Shown here: positions 12,761 to 24,632 of the stretch, piece after piece
Layout of the letters: each line of letters opens with the position of its first letter
Position numbering within the stretch: the first letter of the stretch is position 1
Made by a program: the position numbers and the translations under genes
The notes under the pieces: model-generated
What the model was told of the DNA's origin: nothing
Database searches by the model: none
The model's input: only the letters and a program-made list of their open reading frames with translations
DNA from: Pterois miles
Lineage: Eukaryota; Chordata; Actinopteri; Perciformes; Scorpaenidae
Reading direction: 5' to 3'
NCBI GenBank assembly: GCA_947000775.1
Contig: CAMQGK010000008.1
Span: 5,296,501 to 5,360,500 of the forward strand
DNA: 64,000 bases

Positions 12761-13262
12761 AGGATTCACAAAGTATTTTTTGATTTATAAATAAATGACT
12801 AAACTAAATATTTTAATGCATTCAAAAATCGTTATCGTTGACTAGAAATGTAAAAGAAAACAACAAATATATTTCTTTTTGCACACACAAATATGTCTTG
12901 TTTTAAATAAATGTAACGGAAATCCACAAATACTTGTATTTAAAAGTATTTACAAATTTCAACAAAAACACATTTGGATGTGGTTACATTTATATACAAA
13001 CTGTTGAACCTGCATTTGCAAACTGTGTGAACGTCACTGAATTTGTGTGTGGGTTTTATGAGACTCAGAACTTACGTGCAACAATCTGCAAATGCATTTT
13101 TCTCAGCAGGGAAGTATCTATAGCCAATTGGACATCTCCCTCCTTATAAGCCAATCACATGAGAGTGTTACATTTATATACAAAAATAACTATTTTTGTG
13201 TGCATTGAAAGATATTTTTGTGGAGAGAGTCATTTAAACCACAAAATACATTTGTGAATCCT
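12761..13262. mobile_element. MITE with AGGATTCACAAA terminal inverted repeats
   Basis: The left end AGGATTCACAAAGTATTTTT is matched in reverse by TACATTTGTGAATCCT at the right end. The inverted match extends inward through a ...AAATGACT segment and the GTGTGCATTGAAAG region. It is about 500 bp with no coding capacity. No target-site duplication was clear. The region 11885-12760 between copy B and this element holds nothing else recognisable. Confidence 0.6.
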
Positions 13263-13929
13263 AATCAGATCCCATAGTTTTTAAGGACCAGGAGCAAAGC
13301 ACTAACACCTCATACATGCATGTGGCTGCTCATTAGAGTGATTTAATAAAGAGTCAGACCCAGCCTAAATTCCATTTAGTGTTCATGTAACTCCAAGTGT
13401 CCAGCACACACTGAAAATTATGACAACATCGGACGTAGTGACATGAACAGGGGCAGAGCGAGATGGTGGTTTCTGGGTCTCCAGCTTCAGATGTTTTCTC
13501 AAAAGCCTCAAATCTTTTGAGGTTCAGCTCAACATTCACTCTGCAAACTCAATACCAAAAATAGGTTGAAAGATTAATAATGCTATTCATGCCAAATTCC
13601 TTCCCTGCCTCTGTTATGCAATGTTAAAGGTGCAGAATGCAAGATTGGGAGCATTTCTATTGCCTGTGCACGGCTCTCAACATGGCGACAGGTGAGTCAT
13701 AGTTTGTTGAAAAAAATCGTCAACAGTGCCATGTTAACCTGAGGTGTTACCGCTGCATGGGTGCTACACTTATGTGACGGCTCCATCGGTCTGGACGGCG
13801 TTATCAGCTGTAACCGCTGTATGAGAGCGGCAGCTGTGAGCTAGCCAATGGGGGACAAACATGCACTAAAAGCAAATGCGGCCAGCATTTCTTTACATAG
13901 CAAATAGCTGTTTGCTGCTAGAGCAAACA

Positions 13930-14480
13930 GTTGTTTGCTGCAGACAGGAAAAGACTAGACAGAGTGATCAGAAAGGCCAGCTCTGTCCTGGGATGCCCCC
14001 TCGACCCAGTAGAGGTGGTGGGAGAGATGAGGATGACGGCTAAGGTGTCATCCATGATGGGGAACAACTCCCACCCCATGTAGAACACTTTCACAGCACT
14101 GGAGAGCTCCTACAGCGACAGGTTGCTCCACCCAAAGTGTGTGAAGGAGCGCTATCGCAACCAGCGCTGCTCCCAGTAGACCACATACACACCAAAACTG
14201 ACAATACCTGTACTCAATAACTGTACTATAGCGTACACCGACCGTGCAATATCACTACTACTCAGGTGTTAACCTCAACTCACACTGTGTAATTCTCTCC
14301 TGAGAGAATTACATGTGCAATTGTGTTAATTGTCTGTTTATTGTCAATACTGTATATATTGTTCCTATTTTTATATTTCCTTCTATTTAAGTTGCCATAT
14401 TTTGTCTATCTACTTTTGTTTAGCCTCATCTTTTGCACTATCCCCTCTGCTGAGGACACTGCAAATTCCCCACTGTGGGT
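13930..14480 (+). mobile_element. LINE (L2/CR1-like) 3' fragment
   Basis: GACAGAGTGATCAGAAAGGC, GGGATGCCCCCTCGACCCAG and ACAGGTTGCTCCACCCAAAG resemble the degraded C-terminal coding end of fish L2-like elements. An AT-rich tail follows (TATTGTCAATACTGTATATA). Frames are broken. From 13262 to 13930 I see only unique and weakly repeat-like DNA. Confidence 0.5.
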
Positions 14481-14989
14481 CTAACAAAAGGAATAGCTTA
14501 TTTCCAACGTGGTAAACACTACACACAGTAAAATATGGAAACACGTTGGGTTTCTCACATTGCCAAGAAATAGCTAGACATCACGGTTAAAGCTGCACGT
14601 TAACTCTGTCATGGACAGGAAACGTCGCTCTGTGGTCAAATCAGCCGACGCTACACCTGTAGAGCACCCATATACTGACATTTATGTTAAACACATTCAA
14701 ACAGCCCCGATGGAGCTGACCATGGATGGATAAAGAGAGCAGAGAGCTAGCGACGAACTTTGAGAAGTTAGCGAAAATATACATGTGTCACTACGTCCAG
14801 TTTTCAAAATAAGGTGTCAACAATGGAAACTACCAAATACATACAGAAAATGGAAAAAAAGATTGATTGGATTATATTAAGCAGAAGTACAAAACATTAC
14901 ATGTCCCTTATGAATTAAAAAGAAAATCCCACTAATTTGTGAGGGAAATGTAATAAATAATGCCTGACATCTCTGATTACATTTTTACT

Positions 14990-15425
14990 GTATCAATTTA
15001 GATATTTTTCAAAGTAAAAGTCCATAGAAGTGTATGATTCAACTTTTTCCCATTATCTCGTGTTAAAAAGTTCACATAAATCGTCCTTCCTGCGGCATCG
15101 TACCACTTAAAAATCGCGATACATATCGAATCGGCGCCCAAGTATTGCGATAGTGTCGAATCGAGAGATGGGTGTATCGTGGGTGTAGGAAATAATCTCC
15201 AACATACTGCAGGTTTGGGCTGAGCCCTGACTGCTTGGAAGGTCTGCCTCCTCTGCATTCAACACAAAGTGTGTGTTTAGAAACATACAATACTAGTGTG
15301 AAGAAATATAGCCTTTCAATTAGCAGACAAGAGGTCTGACTGCATTCCCAACAAAGCCAGTTTGCCAGTAGCTTATGATGGGAACAGCAACAACAGGAAA
15401 CCACAGGTGTGCACGAAATACAACA
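14990..15425. repeat. Second duplicated block, left copy (partner 17262-17655)
   Basis: Both copies contain ATTTTTCAAAGTAAAAGTCC, ACATACAATACTAGTGTGAA and TGCATTCCCAACAAAGCCAG in the same order and orientation. They differ by many substitutions and small indels. They could be a local duplication or two insertions of one unnamed repeat. Confidence 0.65.
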
Positions 15426-15761
15426 TTAAAACAGACGGAAATGAGGAAGAACAGGTAAATAAAAACAGACTCCGAGGACTCTCCGTTTCAAAAGCAAGTC
15501 GCAACACATGTCTGACACTTTCCCACAAGCTAAACAAATGTAGTCAGACCAGAAAAGATAAGGTGAGCGGCGGCCTCGCCTCCTCCTGTGTTTTAGGCTC
15601 AATGTTGTGAACACACGGAGACATAGAGTCAACTTCTGGTGTCTGAAAACCGAGAGAAACTACAAATATAACCGCGCACAGCGGCTACAAATACAGTATA
15701 TAAACCACTACTTAGTGGTTTAAAGCAAAGTTAAGTAGTAGTTTAGCCCTCAGACACTCAC

Positions 15762-15860
15762 CTGTAGCTGTGTGGTTTTACCTGCCCCGCTGTCTGCTGC
15801 TGTGACAGTGACACGCGCCGCCACACCTCGTGAGATGCCAAACCTCCTCCTCTCGGGAGC
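15762..15860 (-). promoter_or_regulatory. Candidate 5' untranslated exon and promoter of TMEM272-like copy B
   Basis: On the minus strand CAGCTACAG|GTGAGTGTCTG is a strong donor at 15762/15761. Upstream of it the DNA is GC- and CpG-rich (ACACGCGCCGCCACACCTCG; GGAGCGCGCATGCCC, which resembles an NRF-1 site), in contrast to AT-rich surroundings. Copy B has an acceptor just before its ATG, so a non-coding exon here is plausible. It rests on splice and composition signals only. Confidence 0.4.
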
Positions 15861-15899
15861 GCGCATGCCCAGAGCGGCGTTCACGAGGTCAGCTGATTG

Positions 15900-16860
15900 A
15901 ATTAACTGTTTTCTCACAAATCAGTTTATTCAAATGTGCTCTTTGTATACTTTAAACTTAAAATAAGAGAGTATACTTTCATCTTAGCGTTTATGTACTC
16001 ATCAGAGACATACTTAAGTATTCTTAGCTCATACAAACAAGGCTACAGTAAAGTCTATTTGGCTTACTACACTTAAGAAAAGTATAATTAAATATTTTTG
16101 CCTCATAGGCTCACAGAAAGATGAAACAAAATAAATGAAATCAAAGTGTGTGAGAGTTTCTGAAGTATATTTTGATTTGAATTTACGTCACATTTTTTGA
16201 TTCTCCATGAAGGAATGCCAGAAAATTTTATTTTTTATCATTGCAAAATATCAAGTCAAATAGCAAAAGGAGCAAGTCTCTTTGTGTAATACATTAATCA
16301 CTGGCTAAGTAAAATACATTAAAGTATGCATTGTGGACTTTCATACACTAAAAAGTGGGCTACAAATATTATATATACAAAAGTATACATGTAGGATGAA
16401 AACTGTTTAACAGAGTACTTTAAAGTGTACTTTCCTGAACTAAAAAGTGGGCTACAAATACAGTATATAAGTATTAAACTAGCAATGTACATATTCACTT
16501 GTGGTATAGTTCATAGTATAGTTGCAGTACAAAATACAACTTAGACATAAACAAGTACTCAAAGTTTACTGTTCTTACATTTAAAGTACACTTAAAAGTT
16601 TACCTTTATAAACTGAAACCAGGCCAATTTAGTCCTAAGAAGTATTTCATTAGTACACTTACAAGTTCTAGTAAACTTATATTAGTATTAGTACTACATA
16701 AAGTATACTTTGGGGAAATATACTTGAACTTTACTTAGGTATAGTTTATAAAATAAACTTGAAGTATACTACTTTTTTTTCGTAAGGGGTACAGTAGTCT
16801 ACTTACACATTATAGGCCTGAAACATACTTGTGGTACTAAAAAGTACTCAGACAGCAGAA
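15900..16860. repeat. AT-rich repeat region built on AAGTATACTT-type motifs
   Basis: AGTATAC, AAGTACT and ACTTAAGT words recur many times. AAAAAGTGGGCTACAAATA occurs twice, near 16352 and 16444. The pattern suggests nested or internally repeated non-autonomous elements. No ORF or gene signal is seen, and 16860-17260 is likewise AT-rich with a short GGAT/GATA repeat near 16960. Confidence 0.45.
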
Positions 16861-17261
16861 TGACAGATTACTGCCATATCAGGATGATACTGTTATTATT
16901 GAAGTAATATGAGGCCACTATTATTGGTGTAGCTGGTCCAGGTGGAGCTAATTTTAACTGGATGGATGGATGATAGATAGATACAATAGATGGATCCATA
17001 TGAACAGTAAATACACAGTGAGATAAATAAGGCTACTGTACACAATATAAAGAAAGATATATTAGAATACATATAAATATACCAGACTACTACAACTACC
17101 TTAGAAATATATAAATTGAATACAGAATAACAATAATATACATTAGCAAAGTGTCCAAGTTACAATTTTTGTTTTAAAATCATATCAAATGAGGAAGTAC
17201 ATTTGACTTCATCTCTCACATCCCTGACTACATACATGATACTGAAAAACAAACATTTGTA

Positions 17262-17655
17262 TTATATCATTTAGATATTTTTCAAAGTAAAAGTCCCTAG
17301 AAGTGTATGATTGAACTTTTTTCCATGATTGCAAGAAATCATAAGATTGACTCACAATTCTGTCAAATCGGCACTCAAATATCGTGACAGTATTGAATCG
17401 AGAGATGGGTGTTAATTGTCTTACATGGACAAAAAACTGCTTTCAACATACGGCTCCACCCCAGGAAACGAATGCCACACAATGTGCATTCAAGACAAAG
17501 TATATGTTTACACACATACAATACTAGTGTGAAGAAAAAAAAAATAGCCTTTCTGTTAACAGCCAAGACGTTTGACTGCATTCCCAACAAAGCCAGTTTG
17601 CCCAATAGCCTTTAACAAGAAGAGCAGCAACAGGAAACAACAGCCTGAGCACTAA
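17262..17655. repeat. Second duplicated block, right copy
   Basis: It matches 14990-15425 through the motifs given there. It adds a short A-run near 17537 and loses part of the middle, and is followed directly by a SINE-like copy. Confidence 0.65.
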
Positions 17656-17685
17656 ATACAACAAAGTCCACATGTACAAGTACAA

Positions 17686-18048
17686 GTGGTTAGTGCTGTC
17701 GCCTCACAGCTAGAGGGTCGCAGGTTTGATTCCGGCTTGGGACTCTTCTGTGTGGAGTTTGTATGTTCTCCCCGTGTAAGCGTGGGTTTTCTCCGGGTAC
17801 TCCGGCTTCCTCCCACAGTCCAAAGACATGCTGTTTAGGTTAATTGATGACTCTAAATTGCCCGTAGGTGTGGATGTGAGTGTGAATGGTTGTCTGTCTA
17901 TATGTTGTCTGTCTCTATGTGCCCTGCGATGGACTGGCGACCTGTCCAGGGTGAACCCCGCCTTCACCCAATGCCAGCTGGGATCGGCTCCAGCCCCCCC
18001 GCGACCCCTAATGGGATAAGCGGTTGACGATGAATGAATGAATGAATA
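17686..18048 (+). mobile_element. tRNA-headed SINE-like element, plus orientation
   Basis: It starts GTGGTTAGTGCTGTCGCCTC and has a tRNA-like B-box (GGTTTGATTCC). The body carries GTTCTCCCCGTGTAAGCGTG and GATGGACTGGCGACCTGTCC, and it ends with GGGATAAGCGGTTGACGATG and a (GAAT)n tail. A second copy lies inverted at 22172-22516. This body is extremely common in teleost genomes. I infer SINE origin from the tRNA-like head and the tail. Confidence 0.75.
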
Positions 18049-19135
18049 AAACAGAAGGGAGAGTGGTTGAGACAGAAACTATACAGCTGGGAGACAGAGG
18101 TGGAGTGCTACCATATTTTACTATTTTGGTTCTTCAACCTTTAACAATAGACCATATCATGTTGGAAACTCCATTATAGGTTTTCTGTGTAAAAGTTTAA
18201 TCTGGAAAGTAAATGTAATGGAATAAAAAGTACAATATTGCCCTGTGAAATGTGAGTAGAAGAGTTTGCTTAAAACAAGAAAAATACATCAAAACTGTAC
18301 TAAAGTATCATACTTGAGTAAATGTGCTTATAGTAACTTTCCACCACTGATATTTCTTCACCAGCATGGATCTGTCATCCATATGGCAAAAGTCACATTC
18401 ATGATAATAATGATAAGATAATCAGAGGGGATAAGATAGAAAAAAAAAAATCATACATGTCTGTTAGACCAAACTATGTTTATTCTTTTAATTTTACTTT
18501 CGGCTGAAATACTGCATATTTTCCCCTTTAGAGACCATCTAAAACCTCTTTAAATGAAACAATCAGAGAGGGATTTTTTTTTTTCTAATTTTATTTAACC
18601 ACTCAACCTCATGTCCACGCTAAGACCATGTGATGAGGTGTCACAAGTGAGCAGTCACAAGTTAAAACGGTTGGGAAATACCATCAAATGAGGCCTACAC
18701 TTCAAACATGGTACTTTAACATCACTTTCAAAAGCAGCACGCAAATATAACAGGCTCAGGATAAGCAAATGCTGTCAAATGAGAAGAGATAAAGGTTGAG
18801 GGAACCGTCTATCGTCGTAGTTTGCGTTGGAACAGAGGTGTGGTCACATACTGTTCACTAGCAGCTACGCTGTAGGGTTAGATTGACGCTCTCTCAAAAT
18901 GTGACATCTCAGTGTGTGCATTGTCTGACTACTGATGTGTCTGTCTAATCATGTGAAGATATGAGGTCATGTGAAGTCAGCAAAACTGAATGAAGAGACA
19001 TCTGCAGGAATGCAAACCTGTTGTGTTGCAACAAATCTCTCTGGGCTGAATGCAAGTGTTCCTTAAGCAAGTCTTTAAAATGTGTAGTGTTTGGATGTGC
19101 ATACACTGAAAAAGAGAGGTACCTCTACTTAATTA

Positions 19136-19632
19136 ACTTTCTTTAAAGCTCTCCTTTATCCATAAAAGTACTGGTCATGAAAGGGAAATTTTTAACATTT
19201 TTTTGTTGCTTGCAGGGAATGCATCACACTAGAGTGAGTTGGCTCAGAGCTGCTCAGGCAGGTAATACGTGGTATGATGAAATCTATCATATATGGATGA
19301 AATTATCCAGATAAAGTCTTCTTGTGTGAATCCAGATCTCTGCTCGACTGCAAGACTCAAGACAGAGCAGTTGGAGATAAGAACGAGTTTACTTGGGCAC
19401 TTTTTCAAATCAGTGCAAAGTAAACAAAACCAAACAAAAGCCAGACAGGTAAAAACAAAGAGGGGCTGAGGCGTGTGCTCCACAGCAGACAATGTGGCAA
19501 AGTGGGAGGGAAGAGAGGCTGATTTATAACCTACTGGGTGACTAATGAGGGAATGAGAGGCAGGTGGGTGTGGGAGGTAAATCACAGCTGAGCAGGAGGA
19601 GGACGGTGTTAAAAAGTCCTAATTACAAGCTG
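19136..19632. repeat. Duplicated block, right copy (partner 7431-8102)
   Basis: Same orientation as the left copy, including AGGCGTGTGCTCCACA, GGGAATGAGAGGCAGGTGGG and TGTTAAAAAGTCCTAATTAC. The DNA from 18048 to 19136 holds only a MITE right end near 18335-18352 and unique AT-rich sequence. From 19633 to 20309 there is a TTAA-type element end near 19858 and nothing else seen. Confidence 0.7.
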
Positions 19633-20309
19633 GAAACGTGGAATAGTAATATTTATTTATTTGCTCTCTGTTACCTGAAAAGGGGAACCATATCTGCATG
19701 ACTTGTTGAAATCACATATTTTCTGATCCAGGCAGTCCACAAAAAACCTGACTGGGTTGTGTTATTTCACATTTTTGTGGGTTGGTAGGCCTTCCAGATA
19801 AATCAATTCATGAACACAAGCACTTAAGAAGTGAGTTTTCCTTGACATGTCCCCTTTAATCCCTCCAAATAATGAAATAAACTGTCTTTAATGAATGTAA
19901 TCATTATTTAATTATAAGAAAATATTTATAAAACACAAATGCCAATGTGATTTTGTACATATCCATTCAAGCCCTAACAACATAAATACTTTTAAAAATC
20001 ATGACAATTTGAATGACAGCAACAGCAACACATGAAAACAACAGCACTATTAAATATAATAACACAAAAACATTTTGGCAGCAGTTTTTTTTGATACTGC
20101 TGAAGTCATGAATGATGCCCACCTTCACGTCTGACCAGCAGGTCACCACAGATGTACAATAAATAGTGAAATACACAGTACACTTACAACTATAACTATA
20201 GCACCTTAGTTGTTTTACTCAGTCTTTATCCATGAGTTCATCAAATCTTCTGTTTGTCCATCAACTTTAAACGGGAGGATGGCGGTTGTCGTGTAAGAAG
20301 ACGATGCTG

Positions 20310-20529
20310 TCACAAGTCTGTGAGGCAGACGCTGGACGAAGTCTCAACGTAGACGCACCCTCGGCATCCTGAAGGGGATTGACCGCCTCGCAGATCGATC
20401 ACATGGCTCCGACTCCTCTCAGACTCCGCCGTCTGGAGCCGAGCCTCACCGAGCACCGAGTCCCACAGCCGACCTCGGCTCCACACCTGCAGCACACAAC
20501 AAGATGGGATTGACTGTGTGTGTGCATAT

Positions 20530-20576
<47 letters not shown>

Positions 20577-23500
20577 AGAGAGAGAGAGGGATTATGACTG
20601 TGTCAAACCTCAATAGAGATGTGTGAGCTGGGGTATCTCCTGTAGAAGATGGCTCTGAGGTTGAACTCAGGGTTTCCCTCCGCCTTGAAAATCCTCGTCC
20701 TTGTGGTGTCATTCTCACACCGAACTACGGCATAAACATCTGGAGCTGCAGATTAAATGTACGTTGGTAAGAAAGCTAAATGTGATTCCCCAAGATTGTT
20801 TTTCTTGCTTTGTTTGCCCTCCTCTATGTGTAAAACTGGAGATGTGGTGTTGTGTTGCAATGCCACCTGTCTGTTTGGGAGAGCTGAGTCCTGACGCCCT
20901 GCGGAGGTAGACTGTGGTCACCGTGGTGGGTTGAGGTAGAAAACACTGGAAGACAGAGGGAGACGGCAAATCCTCCCTCAGTTCCCTACACCAAAAAGAT
21001 AAAACAAGATTATGGTTGGTATGAAGGTTTAAAGAGGACCTATTATGCTTATTTTCAGGTTCGTTCTTGTATTCGGGTTTCTACTAGAACATGTTTATAT
21101 GGTTTAATGTTTAAAAAATGCTTTATTTTTCTCATACCAGCTGTGCTGCAGAACTTTTTTGCCATTATCAAACATAGACACACATGAAGTCTTGTGACAC
21201 ACCTAAGTCTGACGTGGGAATGGGAGAAGAGACGTAGGAGGAAGCGTCCTGTGGCACCCGGCAGAAAGGTGGTGGGCAGTACGACGTAGCGCCCTGGAGC
21301 CAGAGTCCCCCTCAGCGTTACACTGCGGGAGTCCATGTAGATGGAGCTGGCCGCCTGCTCCACCACACACTGCACCCGGCTGCAGCGGTTCACCTCCACC
21401 TAGACGACGAGATGGGAGCAGAGAAAATAGTTTTTTTTTTTGTGAGAACTGAAAAGATTTTTGTTCACATTTTGGACTGTGAACCGCTCACCTTGAGCAC
21501 CTCAAAGCCAATAGGCAGGTTCTCTCCTCCTCCGTCTTTCCTTCGTATCCTCCTGTCCTCCTGCTGCAAGCAGATCAGCACCTCCTCCTCTTTGCCTCTC
21601 ACCTCAAACATGAACTAAAGCCAGAAAGAAGAATGGTCATGCACTCATCAGAGTACTTGGATGTTTCCACTTCAGTTTTACCTGTGGATTGTGCAGGAAA
21701 GTGTTTCTGTGGTTGATGCATCCTCCACATCGACTCCTCTTATCCATCTGTGCCTCCCATCCTCCCACCTCTCCACCGTCATCATCTTCCTCTGTCTCTT
21801 TGTTCACAGCCTTATCTCGCTCACACCTTCCTCCTTTCCCTCCCTTCTGCTGCTGACCGAGTCTGGCCTCCTTCCGGTTACCTCGCTGCAACTTAGTCAC
21901 TCCAGGTTTGGTGTTCCCCAAGCTCAGCACGTGGTGGTTGCTGCTGTGGAGGATGGTGGACGGAGGCGTTCCAGAGGAAGTGGGAGCTGGAGCCCACTCC
22001 CCGTAGCAGCGCACTTCCCTCCAGCGAGAACTCGGCCACAGCAGAGCCCTCTCCACCAGCCGGCACACCACCACGTCTGTGAAGTAGCGACAGAAATCCT
22101 TGAAGTCCATCCTGAGGAACAGGAGAACAACTGGAATCAGCATAATAATAAGTCACCAAAACCATACATGACCATCCATCCATCCACCGTCAACCGCTTA
22201 TCCCGTTAGGGGTCACGGGGGGCTGGAGCCGATCCCAGCTGGCATTGGGCGAAGGCGGGGTTCACCCTGGACAGCTCACCAGTCCATCGCAGGACACATA
22301 TAGACAGACAAGCAAACACGCTCACATTCACACCTACGGGCAATTTAGAGTCAACCTAAACAGCATGTCTTTGGACTGTGGGAGGAAGCCGGAGTACCCG
22401 GAGAAAACCCACGCTTAAACGGGGAGAACTCCACACAGAAGAGTCCAAAGCTGGAATCGAACCTGCAACCCTCTTGCTGTGAGGCAACAGCGCAAACCAT
22501 TGCACCACCGTGCAGCCTGGTATGTTTATGATACCAGATGCAGATTTATTGTCTTTATATTTTTATAAAAAAGTGGCCACTTAATTTTATTTTCCACACA
22601 AATAATAAAGAATGAAATCTACCAGAACTCCCCAACGTCTCGAACAATGAGGCCCGTCTTCTCCCTCTCTGCTCGACTCATCTGCTGCCACTGCTGTGAC
22701 CTGCAGGGGGCGTTCAAGGACAATAATGTCAAAGGCAGCAGAAAAAATGCAGAGCGACAAGGTCTAGCTACACTGGAAATGATATGTGAAAAGTACAAGT
22801 AGTGTTTCAACTTCTGGAAACCTTTATAGGTCCATTTTGGCCATTTTCAGTGTTTCTCAGACTTCCATAACGTAAATGGCAGATGTCCGCTTGTAAAACA
22901 ATTCCAATACTATTGTAAAATGTCAGATATTGTAATTATAAAATGTTGTAAAATGGACCAACGCTGTTAAACTCTCCCACAGCTCCAGCAAAAGGTATGA
23001 TGTACTCAGCATTTGTGGCAGATGAAGCCCTCACCCTTGACTCCAGGCGCCCGTCCAGTCTGTGGTCCCCCACGGGTTCCTCATGCGCACCATGAAGAGT
23101 CGGGACATCCAACCCGTCTTTGGCTGCCTCTCCCCCAGCCTCACCTTCCTCACCGCTGTGATCCCGTAGGCATGTCCTCGCACTAGGCCACAGTCCAACA
23201 CCGACTCCACCGTCTCCCCCTCTGCTGGCTGAGACACAATAAACTTATCGTAGTCACCGCATTTCCAACATGCATCTCTTCTGTTTGAATACGCTCTGGC
23301 CCTACCCGTATGGAGCAGGTGATGAGGGCTTTACATTCATGAGCCTTGGTTAACGTCTGGAAGAACGCCCTCCTCTGGTCGCTGTTCAGGGTGAGGGCCT
23401 CCCGATCCAGGCTGAGGGGCTCCGAAACCCCGCCAGTGAAGTCGATCAGCGCCTCTGTGGTGTTTCCTCCCTCCAGGGCCTCATAGCAGCCATTTAGCCT

Positions 23501-24586
23501 GGAGAGTAACCAGATACACTGAATGATTCATTTCAAACTCCAGAGGTGTTTGCTTGTAGTGCAACCAGAACGTTTCTAAATAAAATCTATTTTTGAAAGT
23601 GCTTGCAGTTTCTCAGATGATAGGGGGTTGTACTAGGTGTTTACTAGATGGATAGCAGTGTTGCTATGAGGCTGCTTGTGTGTTTCCATGTGGCTTTTGA
23701 GGTTGGTGGCACTTTAGTAGGTGGTTGCTAGGGTGTTTAGGATGACAATGATTATGATGGTGACTGCTGGTGCTGAAGGAGTGCTGTACTTTTTCTTTCA
23801 CCAGACATGATGTTGAACTATGGCTTGGACCTTGGACAATGGACACATCCAATGCCAACATTATTTTAAATTCTTGTTTTTTAGAATATATCTGCGAGGG
23901 TCCTGAGGAGGGGAGGAATCTACAAGGTCCTGGAGCCCTTACTTGGCGTAGGCCTTCTCCAGCAGGGCACTCCAGAACTCTCGGGGTGTGGCCGAGCGGC
24001 AGAAGAGCAGCACTCCGTCCCCGCTGACCGGCAGGCGGTCGTCCACGACAACGTCCATCCAGCGGCCGAGTCGCCAGAATCGGAAATGGAAGATGCCTGC
24101 GTAGAGGTTGGGATGCTTTGGATTCCACTCCTGGTCCATGTGGTCTGGGATCACCTGGGAGGAGGAGGACGTGAAAGATGAGATGAAGACGTGAAGGAAG
24201 GAAGGAAGGAAGCAATAAAGAAAGGACGACAGTGGAACACAAATATGCAACCTTCTTCCACAGAGATGGCTCAGATGCCAAGCAGGATATGGCGGCGACC
24301 ATCCAGCAGTTACCCAGACTGCCTTGGTGCAAGTCACGAGTGCTGATGCCATCAACAAACAGACGGGGGTCCTTACATATCTCCTGGAGTGTAATCAGTA
24401 AAAAGAAACATCAAGTTTCATATTGATTATACAGCAGCTTTTAACTAATTCTAGTTAATGATTGCATTAGTTAGTAATATCACAGTGTTTTGTGAGTGTC
24501 TGTGCTGTGCTGAGGAGACAGATCCTGTCTGTGTTGATCTGTTGATCTCAGTTTGGGCGGGATCAGGTGGCAGTAGAGGTGCTGCT

Positions 24587-24632
<46 letters not shown>

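Noticed and set aside
17710..18019. Frames on both strands with Cys- and Leu-rich peptides
   Set aside because: They lie entirely inside the tRNA-headed SINE-like repeat.
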